From Desulfobacteraceae bacterium (GTDB lineage Bacteria > Desulfobacterota > DSM-4660 > Desulfatiglandales > Desulfatiglandaceae), in assembly GCA_011048855.1 (NCBI GenBank), contig DSCZ01000606.1:1-10716 (forward strand): DNA of 10,716 bases, in the 5' to 3' direction. Both the position numbers and the translations under genes were made by a program. Under the pieces are notes generated by a model. The model saw nothing but the letters and a program-made list of their open reading frames with translations, searched no databases and had not been told where the DNA came from. The first letter of the stretch is position 1. Each line of letters opens with the position of its first letter. Below are positions 1-6,691 of the stretch, one piece after another.

Positions 1-24
1 CACTGCAACCCGCAAAGTATTTTT

Positions 25-699
25 TTGAACGAAAAAAATTTTTTCCGCAGGCTTTGCATAGCGTGCCGGGAGGAATGGCGGGCATACTGCGATCATGAAT
101 TCGTCCGCCGTCTTGGAGACGGCTCTCTGCCGGAGGAATGCTTCCGCCACTACCTTATCCAGGACTACCTTTTCCTGATTCACTTTTCCCGGGCATGGGG
201 TCTTGCGGTATATAAATCGGATAATCTTGACGATATGCGTGATGCTGCCGTTATACTCGATGCGCACCTCAACCAGGAGATCGAGCTTCATGTAAAATAC
301 TGCAACAGCTGGGGCATCAACCGTAAACGCATCGAGGAGACCCCGGAAGCCACGGCCACGATGGCCTACACCCGCTATGTGCTTGAGAGGGGGAGTGCCG
401 GCGACGTGCTGGACCTGCATGTTGCACTTGCTCCCTGCGTTATAGGTTATGCGGTGATCGGCACGAACCTGGCCGGGAAGGGGGCCAAGGCATTAGAAGC
501 AAATCCCTACAGGGAATGGATCGATATGTATGCCGGAGACGAGTACCAGGCGGTGGCCGCCACGGCGGTGAAACGGCTGGACAACCTTGCAGCTTCAAGG
601 ATGGGTCCCGGCCGTTTGCCGGAGCTAATCCGTACGTTCAGCCAGGCCACGGTGTTGGAAATAGCCTTCTGGCGGATGGGCCTCGAAATGCAGGAGTGA
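25..699 (+). CDS. tenA: TenA family aminopyrimidine aminohydrolase (thiaminase II)
   Basis: Enzyme of thiamin salvage: the family hydrolyses aminopyrimidine breakdown products of thiamin to HMP in the cytoplasm. The 224-residue product matches Bacillus subtilis TenA in length and in its active-site positions as I recall them: Asp47 in the IQDYL helix (B. subtilis Asp44), Tyr115 (Tyr112), Cys138 in LAPCVIGY (nucleophile Cys135), Tyr169 in WIDMYAG (Tyr163) and Glu212 in LEIAFW (Glu205). It is therefore of the Cys-type subgroup with a complete active site. The chosen start is TTG at 25, which gives an N-terminus of family length, but no Shine-Dalgarno sequence is visible and the frame is open to base 1, so the true start could lie left of the window. 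The next gene begins 73 bp downstream on the same strand. Family is secure; the exact substrate is not. Confidence 0.9.
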   Translation: MNEKNFFRRLCIACREEWRAYCDHEFVRRLGDGSLPEECFRHYLIQDYLFLIHFSRAWGLAVYKSDNLDDMRDAAVILDAHLNQEIELHVKYCNSWGINRKRIEETPEATATMAYTRYVLERGSAGDVLDLHVALAPCVIGYAVIGTNLAGKGAKALEANPYREWIDMYAGDEYQAVAATAVKRLDNLAASRMGPGRLPELIRTFSQATVLEIAFWRMGLEMQE

Positions 700-772
700 G
701 CGTTTCGGCAATGATCCTTTATGGGGCAACGGGAGAAAGTCAAAATGAAGGGTTCAGGGGAAGGAGTCGGGG

Positions 773-1084
773 ATGAATGTGCTTTTTATCATAACGACAG
801 ATGAATGCGAAACGGTTTACAATGCGATGAGACTGGCCAACACCGGCGTCGAAAAGGGCGATGATGTGAATGTTTTCATGCTTGGCAGAGGGGTGCTTTT
901 CGAAAAATGCGAAGGATCCGAATTCAATGTCATCGGGGAGATGAATAAATTCGAGGGTGATTTTTATGTCTGAGGGGTGTGTATGAAATCCCACGGTCTG
1001 GTGGGTTCCGGAACATGCCCGATCGGCTGGATGGATGATTTATACGAATTAGCCATGGAAGCCGATAAGGTTTTTACTTTTTAA
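773..1084 (+). CDS. DsrE-family small redox protein with predicted selenocysteine at residue 67 (in-frame TGA 971-973)
   Basis: Read through the TGA, this is one 103-residue protein ending at TAA 1082-1084. The N-terminus (MNVLFIITTDECETVYNAMRL) and middle (VNVFMLGRG) are the alpha/beta core of small DsrE/DsrF-type proteins. The sequence after the TGA continues in the same frame with typical family C-terminus: GVCMKSHG, GSGTCP, MDDLYEL and DKVFTF. In Cys-containing relatives, as I recall them, this region reads roughly ACGTCLK...LCP...MKDLYEL, so the TGA falls on the first Cys of the CxxC motif, giving a U67-G-V-C70 redox motif, with Cys82 also retained. A SECIS-like hairpin follows the TGA. 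AGGAG at 762-766 lies 6 nt before the ATG. A role in thiol/sulfur or selenium redox chemistry is inferred; the substrate is unknown. The alternative is a pseudogene with a nonsense mutation, which the hairpin and the preserved downstream frame argue against. Confidence 0.87.
975..1020 (+). promoter_or_regulatory. Bacterial SECIS element for the in-frame UGA of the DsrE-family gene
   Basis: Directly after the TGA an RNA hairpin can be drawn by eye. The lower stem pairs 975-982 with 1013-1020 (8 pairs, two of them G-U). An internal loop follows, then A987-U1007 and A988-U1006, a single bulged U at 989, five Watson-Crick pairs 990-994/1001-1005, and the apical loop GGUCUG at 995-1000. The E. coli fdhF SECIS, as I recall it, also has a bulged U below a GGUC apical loop, both contacted by SelB. 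The loop starts 21 nt after the UGA, inside the usual bacterial range of roughly 16-37 nt. The element lies in coding sequence and would recruit SelB with Sec-tRNA. Confidence 0.82.
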
Positions 1085-1144
1085 AAGCCTTAAGAGAGCC
1101 GGGAAAGTCGTTTCTTTTGCACTTCGATCCGGTGGAAATCCCCA

Positions 1145-1822
1145 ATGGAAACAACATCTAGGAATTCTGTGCAGATTCCGGCCATTGAAATAGAAAACCT
1201 GTCTGTAAAAGTAAATCGTCAGTCGATCTTTTCAGGGCTGAGTTTGCGCCTCGACCAGGGTCAGAAAACCACCCTGGTTGGGAGATCCGGCTCCGGAAAA
1301 TCGAGCCTGCTTCGCGCACTGCTGGGTTTTGTGGCCCCGGAATCCGGGACAATCCGGATTTTCGGCAGGAAACTGACCGCCCACTCCGTCTGGGAGCTGC
1401 GGACCCACATGGCTTACGTGGCACAGGAGCCCGAGATGGCGGCAGGCAAGGTCCGCGACGTCTTGGAAACCCCCTTCTCCTTCAAAAACAACCGGCATCT
1501 CCGTGAAAACCTGAAGCGTATTCCCGGGCTTTTGGATCGCCTTCAATTACCCGGGGAAATTTCGGAGAAGGATGTCACGGATCTCTCGGGCGGAGAAAGA
1601 CAGCGAATCGCCTTGATCTCCGCCCTTTTGCTTGACCGCGAAATTCTCCTGCTGGACGAAGCTTCTTCGGCGCTGGACCAGGCAGCCAAGCATGCCGTGA
1701 TCGATCTTTTGAGAGCCGGCCGGTCGCTCACTATCCTCTCCGTTTCCCACGACCGGGAATGGATGGGTTTTTCTGATAACATTGTAGAATTAAGCGAACC
1801 ACAGAAGGAGGCTCCGGCATGA
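1145..1822 (+). CDS. fetA: FetA-like ABC transporter ATP-binding protein
   Basis: Cytoplasmic ATPase of a two-component ABC transporter of the YbbL/YbbM (FetA/FetB) type, described in E. coli as an iron exporter active under oxidative stress. The 225-residue product shows Walker A GRSGSGKS (46-53), Q-loop Gln94, signature LSGGE (147-151), Walker B ILLLDE (167-172) and switch His202. Identification as FetA rather than another small ATPase rests mainly on its partner, the UPF0014 permease, whose ATG overlaps this gene's stop codon (ATGA at 1819-1822). The start ATG at 1145 has only a weak GGTGG upstream. It lies 60 bp after the predicted selenoprotein on the same strand and may share its transcript. 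The transported ion is not shown by the sequence. Confidence 0.85.
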   Translation: METTSRNSVQIPAIEIENLSVKVNRQSIFSGLSLRLDQGQKTTLVGRSGSGKSSLLRALLGFVAPESGTIRIFGRKLTAHSVWELRTHMAYVAQEPEMAAGKVRDVLETPFSFKNNRHLRENLKRIPGLLDRLQLPGEISEKDVTDLSGGERQRIALISALLLDREILLLDEASSALDQAAKHAVIDLLRAGRSLTILSVSHDREWMGFSDNIVELSEPQKEAPA

Positions 1823-2619
1823 CGATTATGGATATCAGCCCCTGGCGTCTGGCAATGGTGTACCTCCTTCTGGCTGTCCCGCTGGGAATCATCGTCTGGC
1901 AGCGAATACCGATGCTGGGCCGAACATTGATCGCCGTGGCGCGGATGACTCTCCAGCTTTTGTTCGTCGGTTTCTACCTCCAGTTCATTTTCGATCTCAA
2001 CAACCCACGGGTCACAGGCGCCTGGGTTCTGGTGATGATCGCCGTGGCGGACGTTTCTATCGTCCGGGGCAGCAATTTGCTTTTGAAAAGGCTCGCCGGA
2101 GGATTATTCCTGGCGCTTTTGACAGGAACCGCAGTCCCCTTGATGGTTTTCGTGTTCCTGCTGTTGGAGGGGCAAGCGGCCCTTCATGCCCAGTATGTCA
2201 TACCGATCTGCGGAATGATTCTGGGAAACTGCCTTCGGGCGGACATCATCGGCATCCGTACCTTTTATGAGTCTCTGAAAAAAGGAGAAAAAGTCTACCA
2301 TCTCGCGCTGGCCCAGGGTGCGAGTATGAAAGAGGCCCTCAGCCCCTTCATCCGGGACGCGTGCCAGGCGGCGCTGGCACCGACGGTGGCCACTATTTCA
2401 ACCATCGGTCTGGTCTCCCTGCCGGGGATGATGACCGGGGTGATCCTGGGCGGGGGCAATCCCATGACGGCGATCAAGTACCAGATCGCCATCATGATCG
2501 CCATTTTTACCGGCACAGCGCTGACCGTCATTCTCGCGATCCACCTTACGGCCATCAACAATTTCACGGCCGGCGGAATCCTGGACCGCGGTTTGTTTCA
2601 AATCGGCGGCCGGCGGTGA
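1819..2619 (+). CDS. fetB: FetB-like (UPF0014/YbbM) ABC transporter permease
   Basis: Inner-membrane partner of the preceding ATPase. The 266 residues form about six to seven hydrophobic segments. The C-terminal half carries the family hallmark: a run around residues 193-210 ending in GLVSLPGMMTGVILGG, followed by a MTAIKYQIAIM segment, all typical of UPF0014 proteins. AGAAGGAG at 1803-1810 sits inside the end of fetA, 8 nt before the ATG, so the two are translationally coupled. E. coli FetAB exports iron and lowers oxidative stress; applying this here is by homology only. No Pho box or other recognisable operator precedes the pair. Confidence 0.87.
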   Translation: MTIMDISPWRLAMVYLLLAVPLGIIVWQRIPMLGRTLIAVARMTLQLLFVGFYLQFIFDLNNPRVTGAWVLVMIAVADVSIVRGSNLLLKRLAGGLFLALLTGTAVPLMVFVFLLLEGQAALHAQYVIPICGMILGNCLRADIIGIRTFYESLKKGEKVYHLALAQGASMKEALSPFIRDACQAALAPTVATISTIGLVSLPGMMTGVILGGGNPMTAIKYQIAIMIAIFTGTALTVILAIHLTAINNFTAGGILDRGLFQIGGRR

Positions 2620-2690
2620 AGACTGGGCGAATACCAGGAACGACGGTCTTCGCATATCCTGAAGTTTCATTCCTTTCCTTTTTTTGATCC

Positions 2691-2730
2691 TGTCACCAAA
2701 ACCTAATCACCCCTTAACAAAAGCCTAACA
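2691..2730 (+). promoter_or_regulatory. Distal PhoB box array upstream of pstS (four 11-bp-spaced half-sites)
   Basis: Four 7-bp half-sites start at 2691, 2702, 2713 and 2724: TGTCACC, CCTAATC, CTTAACA and CCTAACA. Each is separated by a 4-bp spacer, the known PhoB geometry of 7-bp direct repeats plus 4 bp. The first resembles the E. coli half-site CTGTCAC. A possible -10, TAGATT (2740-2745, 4/6 to consensus), follows 9 bp after the last half-site, as expected where PhoB replaces the -35 contact. It lies 72 bp after fetB and 184 bp before pstS. Confidence 0.72.
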
Positions 2731-2833
2731 CCGGCGTTTTAGATTCTCTCCACATCAGGGTTGCGGACGGTGTGCAGGTCCTGACATGACGGCCGGCGGT
2801 CCGGGGTTCGTTCCGCCGCAACATGATGGAGGT

Positions 2834-2873
2834 TGTAACGGATTCGTAATGAAATCTTAACAGAATTTTAACA
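2834..2873 (+). promoter_or_regulatory. Proximal PhoB box array upstream of pstS (four 11-bp-spaced half-sites)
   Basis: Half-sites TGTAACG, CGTAATG, CTTAACA and TTTAACA start at 2834, 2845, 2856 and 2867, again an exact 11-bp pitch on the coding strand. A -10-like TGTAAA (2882-2887) follows 8 bp later, and the pstS ribosome binding site AAAGGAG (2901-2907) lies close behind, so this is the likely main phosphate-starvation promoter of pstS. Assignment to PhoB rests on geometry, half-site sequence and the gene controlled. Confidence 0.8.
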
Positions 2874-2913
2874 ATCGTGTGTGTAAATCAAAAACAGAAA
2901 AAAGGAGAGAATT

Positions 2914-3732
2914 ATGAAAATGAAAAGTATGTTTGTCATTGGAGCAGTTGCAGGGTTGATGCTTGGAGTCCCGTCCGTGTGGGCTGGGAATCTAGTCATC
3001 AAAGGGTCCACCACCGTGCTCCCGGTTGCGCAGAAAGTGTCCGAAGCGTATATGAAAGAAAAACCCGATGTGCGCATATCTATTTCGGGCGGCGGTTCCG
3101 GAAACGGCATCAAGGCCGTGATCGACGGCACCACCGATATAGGCAACGCCTCCCGCTTCATCAAGGAGAAGGAAGTGAAACTGGCCGTTGAAAAGGGGGC
3201 ATACCCGGTTCCCTTTGCCGTGGCCTATGACTGCATCGTGCCGGTGGTTCATCCCTCGAACAGTCTTTCGGATATCACCCTTGAACAGCTCAAGGCAATC
3301 TATGAAGGCAAGGTGACGAACTGGAAGGACCTGGGCGGTGCGGACAAGGAAATCGCCGTGTTTTCCAGGGACACTTCTTCGGGGACCTACGAGGTCTGGG
3401 GGGAAAAGGTATTGCTCGGGGCACGCGTTTTTCCCAAGGCCCTTCTCCAGGCATCGAACGGAGTGGTGGTGCAGGCCGTTTCCAAGAATCCGAATGCAAT
3501 AGGTTATATTGGACTTGGTTACCTGGACGACTCGACGAAGATGCTTAGCGTAGGCGGCGTAAAGGGATCCGCTGAAACAACGCTGAACGGCACCTTTCCG
3601 ATCAGCAGGGCACTTTTCATGTTTACCAGGGGATGGCCCGAGGGTGATACGGCGGACTTCATCAACTACATGCTGCACCCGGACAAGGGACAGAAGCTGG
3701 TTGGAGGTGCGGGGTACGTCCCTCTTTATTAA
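2914..3732 (+). CDS. pstS: Phosphate ABC transporter periplasmic substrate-binding protein PstS
   Basis: Periplasmic high-affinity phosphate receptor that delivers phosphate to PstC/PstA. The 272-residue precursor has a Sec signal peptide (residues 1-24, positive MKMK start, hydrophobic core, likely cleavage after SVWA). The mature part has the family's phosphate-binding segments: GSTTVLP (31-37), SGGGSGNGI (58-66), DIGNASR (75-81) and SRDTSSGT (151-158). The lack of a lipobox Cys at the signal end points to a soluble rather than lipid-anchored protein. AAAGGAG at 2901-2907 lies 6 nt before the ATG. The gene is first in the pst-phoU operon and preceded by two PhoB arrays. The 282-bp gap to pstC may let pstS be expressed above the rest. 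Confidence 0.96.
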   Translation: MKMKSMFVIGAVAGLMLGVPSVWAGNLVIKGSTTVLPVAQKVSEAYMKEKPDVRISISGGGSGNGIKAVIDGTTDIGNASRFIKEKEVKLAVEKGAYPVPFAVAYDCIVPVVHPSNSLSDITLEQLKAIYEGKVTNWKDLGGADKEIAVFSRDTSSGTYEVWGEKVLLGARVFPKALLQASNGVVVQAVSKNPNAIGYIGLGYLDDSTKMLSVGGVKGSAETTLNGTFPISRALFMFTRGWPEGDTADFINYMLHPDKGQKLVGGAGYVPLY

Positions 3733-3772
3733 TCTTGACGGCGTCGTAAAAAGCAAGCGACCTCGGGCCTTA

Positions 3773-3802
3773 TCGGCGTCGGCGTCGGGATCGGCGTCGG
3801 GG
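3773..3802 (+). repeat. Five-copy TCGGNN hexanucleotide tandem repeat
   Basis: TCGGCG (3773-3778), TCGGCG (3779-3784), TCGGGA (3785-3790), TCGGCG (3791-3796) and TCGGGG (3797-3802) follow one another without spacing. Most of the tract forms the left arm of a larger inverted repeat. It lies in non-coding sequence 41 bp after the pstS stop. Confidence 0.7.
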
Positions 3803-3842
3803 CCGAAAAGGTCGCCGATCAACTTCCGATACCGATGCCGAC
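3778..3842. repeat. Large imperfect inverted repeat in the pstS-pstC gap
   Basis: Left arm 3778-3794 and right arm 3826-3842 are 17 nt each and can pair at 15 Watson-Crick positions plus one G-U, with one mismatch, around a 31-nt loop. A competing stem, 3791-3796 with 3813-3818, is also possible. No T-run follows, so this is not a standard terminator. It could act as a 3' stabiliser that protects pstS mRNA, or be one copy of a dispersed intergenic repeat. Neither role can be shown from one copy. Confidence 0.65.
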
Positions 3843-3941
3843 AGCGGCCCCTAGGGCCAGGGTTTTTCAGGGTTTAGAGGGACCGGTGGTGTTTTGAAAC
3901 TCCGTCCGGTCCGGAGCTATCTAATGATAAAAACGGTCAGC

Positions 3942-3975
3942 CCGCACATGGGCCGGCCCGTGAAGCGGTTTTTTT
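3942..3975 (+). terminator. Possible leaky terminator or attenuator before pstC
   Basis: A bulged hairpin pairs 3942-3944/3966-3968, 3945-3947/3960-3962 and 3950-3952/3957-3959 with a CCGG loop, and is followed at once by seven T residues (3969-3975). The stem has bulges AT (3948-3949) and AAG (3963-3965), so it is modest in strength. Partial termination here would fit higher pstS than pstCAB expression. The call is tentative. Confidence 0.33.
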
Positions 3976-4014
3976 CCTGCTTCGTCAGCGGGATGTGCAA
4001 GCGGAGAATGAGCA

Positions 4015-4935
4015 TTGTCCGAAATTCGTGCAGGTTTAAGCGGCGGGAAAAGCCGAAGAGGGCTGGAGAAGGCCATCAAGACGGTTTTTCTCATTGTTGC
4101 GTGTGCCTCAGTCATTACCCTGGGCTTGATCGTCATTTTCCTCTTCTGGGAAGGGTTGCCGATTTTCAACAGGGTGTCTGTTCGAGAGTTTGTTTTCGGG
4201 ATATACTGGTATCCTACCGACGACCCTGCGGATTTCGGGATTTTTCCGCTTATTGCGGCATCCATCGCGGTGACCGGAATTTCATCCTTGATTTCAATCC
4301 CGTTGGGGGTATTGACTGCGCTTTATCTGGCGGAAGTGGCATCGGCCCGGGTGCGTGAAATCGTCAAGCCGCTGGTGGAACTGCTGGCGGCCCTTCCGTC
4401 GGTGGTTATCGGATTTTTCGGTATGGTTATCGTCGCTCCCTTTCTCCAGCGGATATTCGACATCCCCACCGGCCTCAACCTGTTCAACGCCTCCTTGATG
4501 CTGGCTTTCATGTCGATTCCGACGATTTGCAGCATATCAGAGGATGCGGTTTTCAGCGTTCCCAAGGATCTGAAAGAGGCTTCGCTGGCACTGGGCGCCA
4601 CCCACTGGGAGACGATCAGGCGTGTCATAGTGCCTGCCGCGGTTTCCGGAATATGCACCGCGGTGATCCTGGGGATGTCCAGGGCGATAGGGGAGACGAT
4701 GGTCGTATTGATGGTCGCCGGGGGTGCCGCCGCGGTTCCGGGCTCCATCTTCGACCCGGTGCGGCCCATGCCTGCAAGCATTGCCGCGGAAATGGCGGAG
4801 GCCCCTTTCAGGGGAGATCATTATTATGCGCTTTTTGCCACGGGGATTGTCCTGTTTCTGTTTACCCTGCTTTTCAATATGGTCGCGGAATATTTGTCAA
4901 ACAGATATCGACAGGTCGGCGCAGCGACGCTTTGA
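4015..4935 (+). CDS. pstC: Phosphate ABC transporter permease PstC
   Basis: One of two inner-membrane channel subunits of the PstSCAB transporter. The 306 residues include a long first membrane helix (about 22-45), a periplasmic loop with WYPTDDPADFGIFPLI (about 65-80), and the cytoplasmic EAA loop that docks on PstB (EASLALGATHWETIRRVIVP, 188-207), followed by SRAIGETM (222-229), typical of PstC. The start is TTG at 4015: an in-frame TGA at 4009-4011 excludes any earlier start, and GCGGAG at 4001-4006 is 8 nt upstream. An ATG at 4008 is in another frame. The gene is followed by pstA. Confidence 0.95.
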   Translation: MSEIRAGLSGGKSRRGLEKAIKTVFLIVACASVITLGLIVIFLFWEGLPIFNRVSVREFVFGIYWYPTDDPADFGIFPLIAASIAVTGISSLISIPLGVLTALYLAEVASARVREIVKPLVELLAALPSVVIGFFGMVIVAPFLQRIFDIPTGLNLFNASLMLAFMSIPTICSISEDAVFSVPKDLKEASLALGATHWETIRRVIVPAAVSGICTAVILGMSRAIGETMVVLMVAGGAAAVPGSIFDPVRPMPASIAAEMAEAPFRGDHYYALFATGIVLFLFTLLFNMVAEYLSNRYRQVGAATL

Positions 4936-4982
4936 GGGGTCCGGAGCGCCGTGCCTGAAAATTTTTGCCGGAAAAGGAGTCC

Positions 4983-5858
4983 ATGGCTTTGGAACCGAGA
5001 AGTGCGGGCCTTAAGCGCCGGAGAAACATCGAGCGGGTGATGTTCCTGTTTTTCAAGATCGCTGCCGCGGTGAACGGTGCGGCTTTGCTGGTCATAATTT
5101 TTTTCCTCGTGAGCCGAGGCTGGCGTGCGATCAACTGGACCTTTCTTACTCAAGCCCCCATGGATTCGATGACGAAAGGGGGCATCCTTCCCTGCATCAT
5201 CGGAACGCTTTATCTTGGAATCGGAGCCATCCTGGTGGCTTTGCCGGTGGGGGTGGCCTCCGCCTTGTATTTGAATGAATATGCCAGGCCCGGGCGGCTG
5301 GTTCGACTCGTAAGGCTCGGGATCAACAACCTTGCGGGGGTCCCGTCGGTTGTCTTCGGGCTGTTCGGGCTCGCCTTTTTCGTGATTTATCTGGAAATGG
5401 GGGTGAGCATCCTTGCCGGGGCGCTAACGCTCGGAGCCATGAGCCTTCCTGTTGTGATCGGCTCCACCGAAGAGGCCTTGAGGGCAGTTCCCGATACTTA
5501 CCGGGAAGCTTCGCTGGGGCTGGGGGCGACCAAATGGCAGACCATCTACCGGGTCGTGCTTCCCGCTGCACTTCCCGGAATCCTTACCGGGGGAATCCTG
5601 GGCTTGAGCCGGGCTGCAGGTGAAACCGCCCCGATCATGTTCACGGCTGCGGTGTTTTATACTCCTAATCTCCCACGGTCCATCTTCGATGAAGTCATGG
5701 CGCTTCCGTACCACATTTACGTTCTTGCCACGGCAGGCACCGAAATCGAAAAGACAAGGCACCTGCAGTATGGAACTGCGCTGGTGTTGATAGCGCTGGT
5801 GTTGGGATTGAATCTTGCAGCGATAGTTTTCCGGGCAAGGCTGCGCAGGAAAGGGTAG
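4983..5858 (+). CDS. pstA: Phosphate ABC transporter permease PstA
   Basis: Second channel subunit of the phosphate transporter, a partner of PstC in the inner membrane. The product is 291 residues from the ATG at 4983. It has a first membrane helix at about 23-44, GGILPCIIGTLYLG (66-79), LAGVPSVVFGLFGL (117-130) and the EAA loop EASLGLGATKWQTIYRVVLP (175-194), then LSRAAGETAPIMFTA (208-222), a PstA hallmark. AAAGGAG ends only 3 nt before this ATG. An in-frame TTG at 4965 would add six residues but has no ribosome binding site, and a TTG at 4989 is better spaced, so the exact start is open by a few codons. It lies 47 bp after pstC and 30 bp before pstB. Confidence 0.94.
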   Translation: MALEPRSAGLKRRRNIERVMFLFFKIAAAVNGAALLVIIFFLVSRGWRAINWTFLTQAPMDSMTKGGILPCIIGTLYLGIGAILVALPVGVASALYLNEYARPGRLVRLVRLGINNLAGVPSVVFGLFGLAFFVIYLEMGVSILAGALTLGAMSLPVVIGSTEEALRAVPDTYREASLGLGATKWQTIYRVVLPAALPGILTGGILGLSRAAGETAPIMFTAAVFYTPNLPRSIFDEVMALPYHIYVLATAGTEIEKTRHLQYGTALVLIALVLGLNLAAIVFRARLRRKG

Positions 5859-5888
5859 CGCCTGGATGAATAAGGAAGAATCGCAACG

Positions 5889-6656
5889 ATGGAAAATCAA
5901 TCACAGGCAAAAATGAGGGCGGAGGGGCTCAATTTTTTCTACGGCCCCTTCCAGGCCCTGCATGACATCTCGATCGACTTCAACGTGAACCGGGTCACCG
6001 CCCTCATAGGGCCTTCGGGCTGCGGCAAAAGCACGCTGATCCGATGTCTGAACCGCATGAACGACCTGATATCCATAAGCCGGGTGGAAGGACGCGTGCT
6101 GCTTGAAGGGGAGGATATCTACGACGATTCCGTGGATGTTGTGAGCCTCAGGAGGCGGGTGGGAATGGTGTTTCAGAAACCCAACCCGTTCCCGAAGTCC
6201 ATTTTCGAAAACGTCGCCTACGGGTTGAGGGTGAACGGGCTCAGGAACCGGGCGTTGCTCGCGGAACGCGTTGAAATGAGTTTGAAGCGAAGCGCACTCT
6301 GGGAAGAAGTGAAAGACCGGCTGAATGATTCCGCCCTGGGCCTTTCAGGCGGGCAACAGCAGCGTTTGTGCATAGCCAGGGCACTGGCCGTGGAGCCGGA
6401 AGTGCTGCTCATGGACGAGCCGGCTTCGGCCCTGGACCCGATAGCGACCCAGAAGATAGAAGATCTTATACAGGAACTGAAGGATACGTACACCATAATC
6501 ATCGTCACTCACAACATGCAGCAGGCGGCCAGGGTCTCGGACGTGACGGCTTTTTTCTACCTGGGAAAGCTGGTTGAAGCGGGCCGGACCGAAGAGATAT
6601 TCACCCGCCCCAGACTCAAACAGACTTCGGATTATATCACCGGCCGGTTTGGATGA
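5889..6656 (+). CDS. pstB: Phosphate ABC transporter ATP-binding protein PstB
   Basis: Cytoplasmic ATPase that powers phosphate import through PstC/PstA. The 255 residues have Walker A GPSGCGKS (41-48), Q-loop Gln96 in VFQKPNPFP (a PstB-specific run), signature LSGGQ (152-156), Walker B VLLMDE (172-177) and switch His208 in VTHNMQQA. The LNRMNDL segment after Walker A and the [17 protein letters not shown] end are also typical of PstB. A weak AAGGA at 5873-5877 precedes the ATG by 11 nt. The gene lies between pstA and phoU, as in most pst operons. Confidence 0.97.
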   Translation: MENQSQAKMRAEGLNFFYGPFQALHDISIDFNVNRVTALIGPSGCGKSTLIRCLNRMNDLISISRVEGRVLLEGEDIYDDSVDVVSLRRRVGMVFQKPNPFPKSIFENVAYGLRVNGLRNRALLAERVEMSLKRSALWEEVKDRLNDSALGLSGGQQQRLCIARALAVEPEVLLMDEPASALDPIATQKIEDLIQELKDTYTIIIVTHNMQQAARVSDVTAFFYLGKLVEAGRTEEIFTRPRLKQTSDYITGRFG

Positions 6657-6691
6657 AAGTATCCATCCGGCAGGCGGAGGAAAAATGATTT

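Noticed and set aside
773..973. A complete 66-residue protein ending at TGA 971-973.
   Set aside because: The frame continues with conserved DsrE-family sequence after the TGA and a SECIS-like hairpin follows it, so the 66-residue form is most likely an artefact of reading UGA only as stop.
2618..2687. A terminator after fetB: GAAGAC (2618-2623) pairs with GTCTTC (2646-2651), with a T-rich tract ending at 2686.
   Set aside because: The loop is 22 nt, the stem only 6 pairs, and the T-run begins more than 25 nt after the stem, so it does not fit an intrinsic terminator.
3894..4358. A 154-codon plus-strand frame spanning the pstS-pstC gap and the start of pstC.
   Set aside because: Its second half is pstC read in another frame, the first half resembles no protein, and it has no ribosome binding site.
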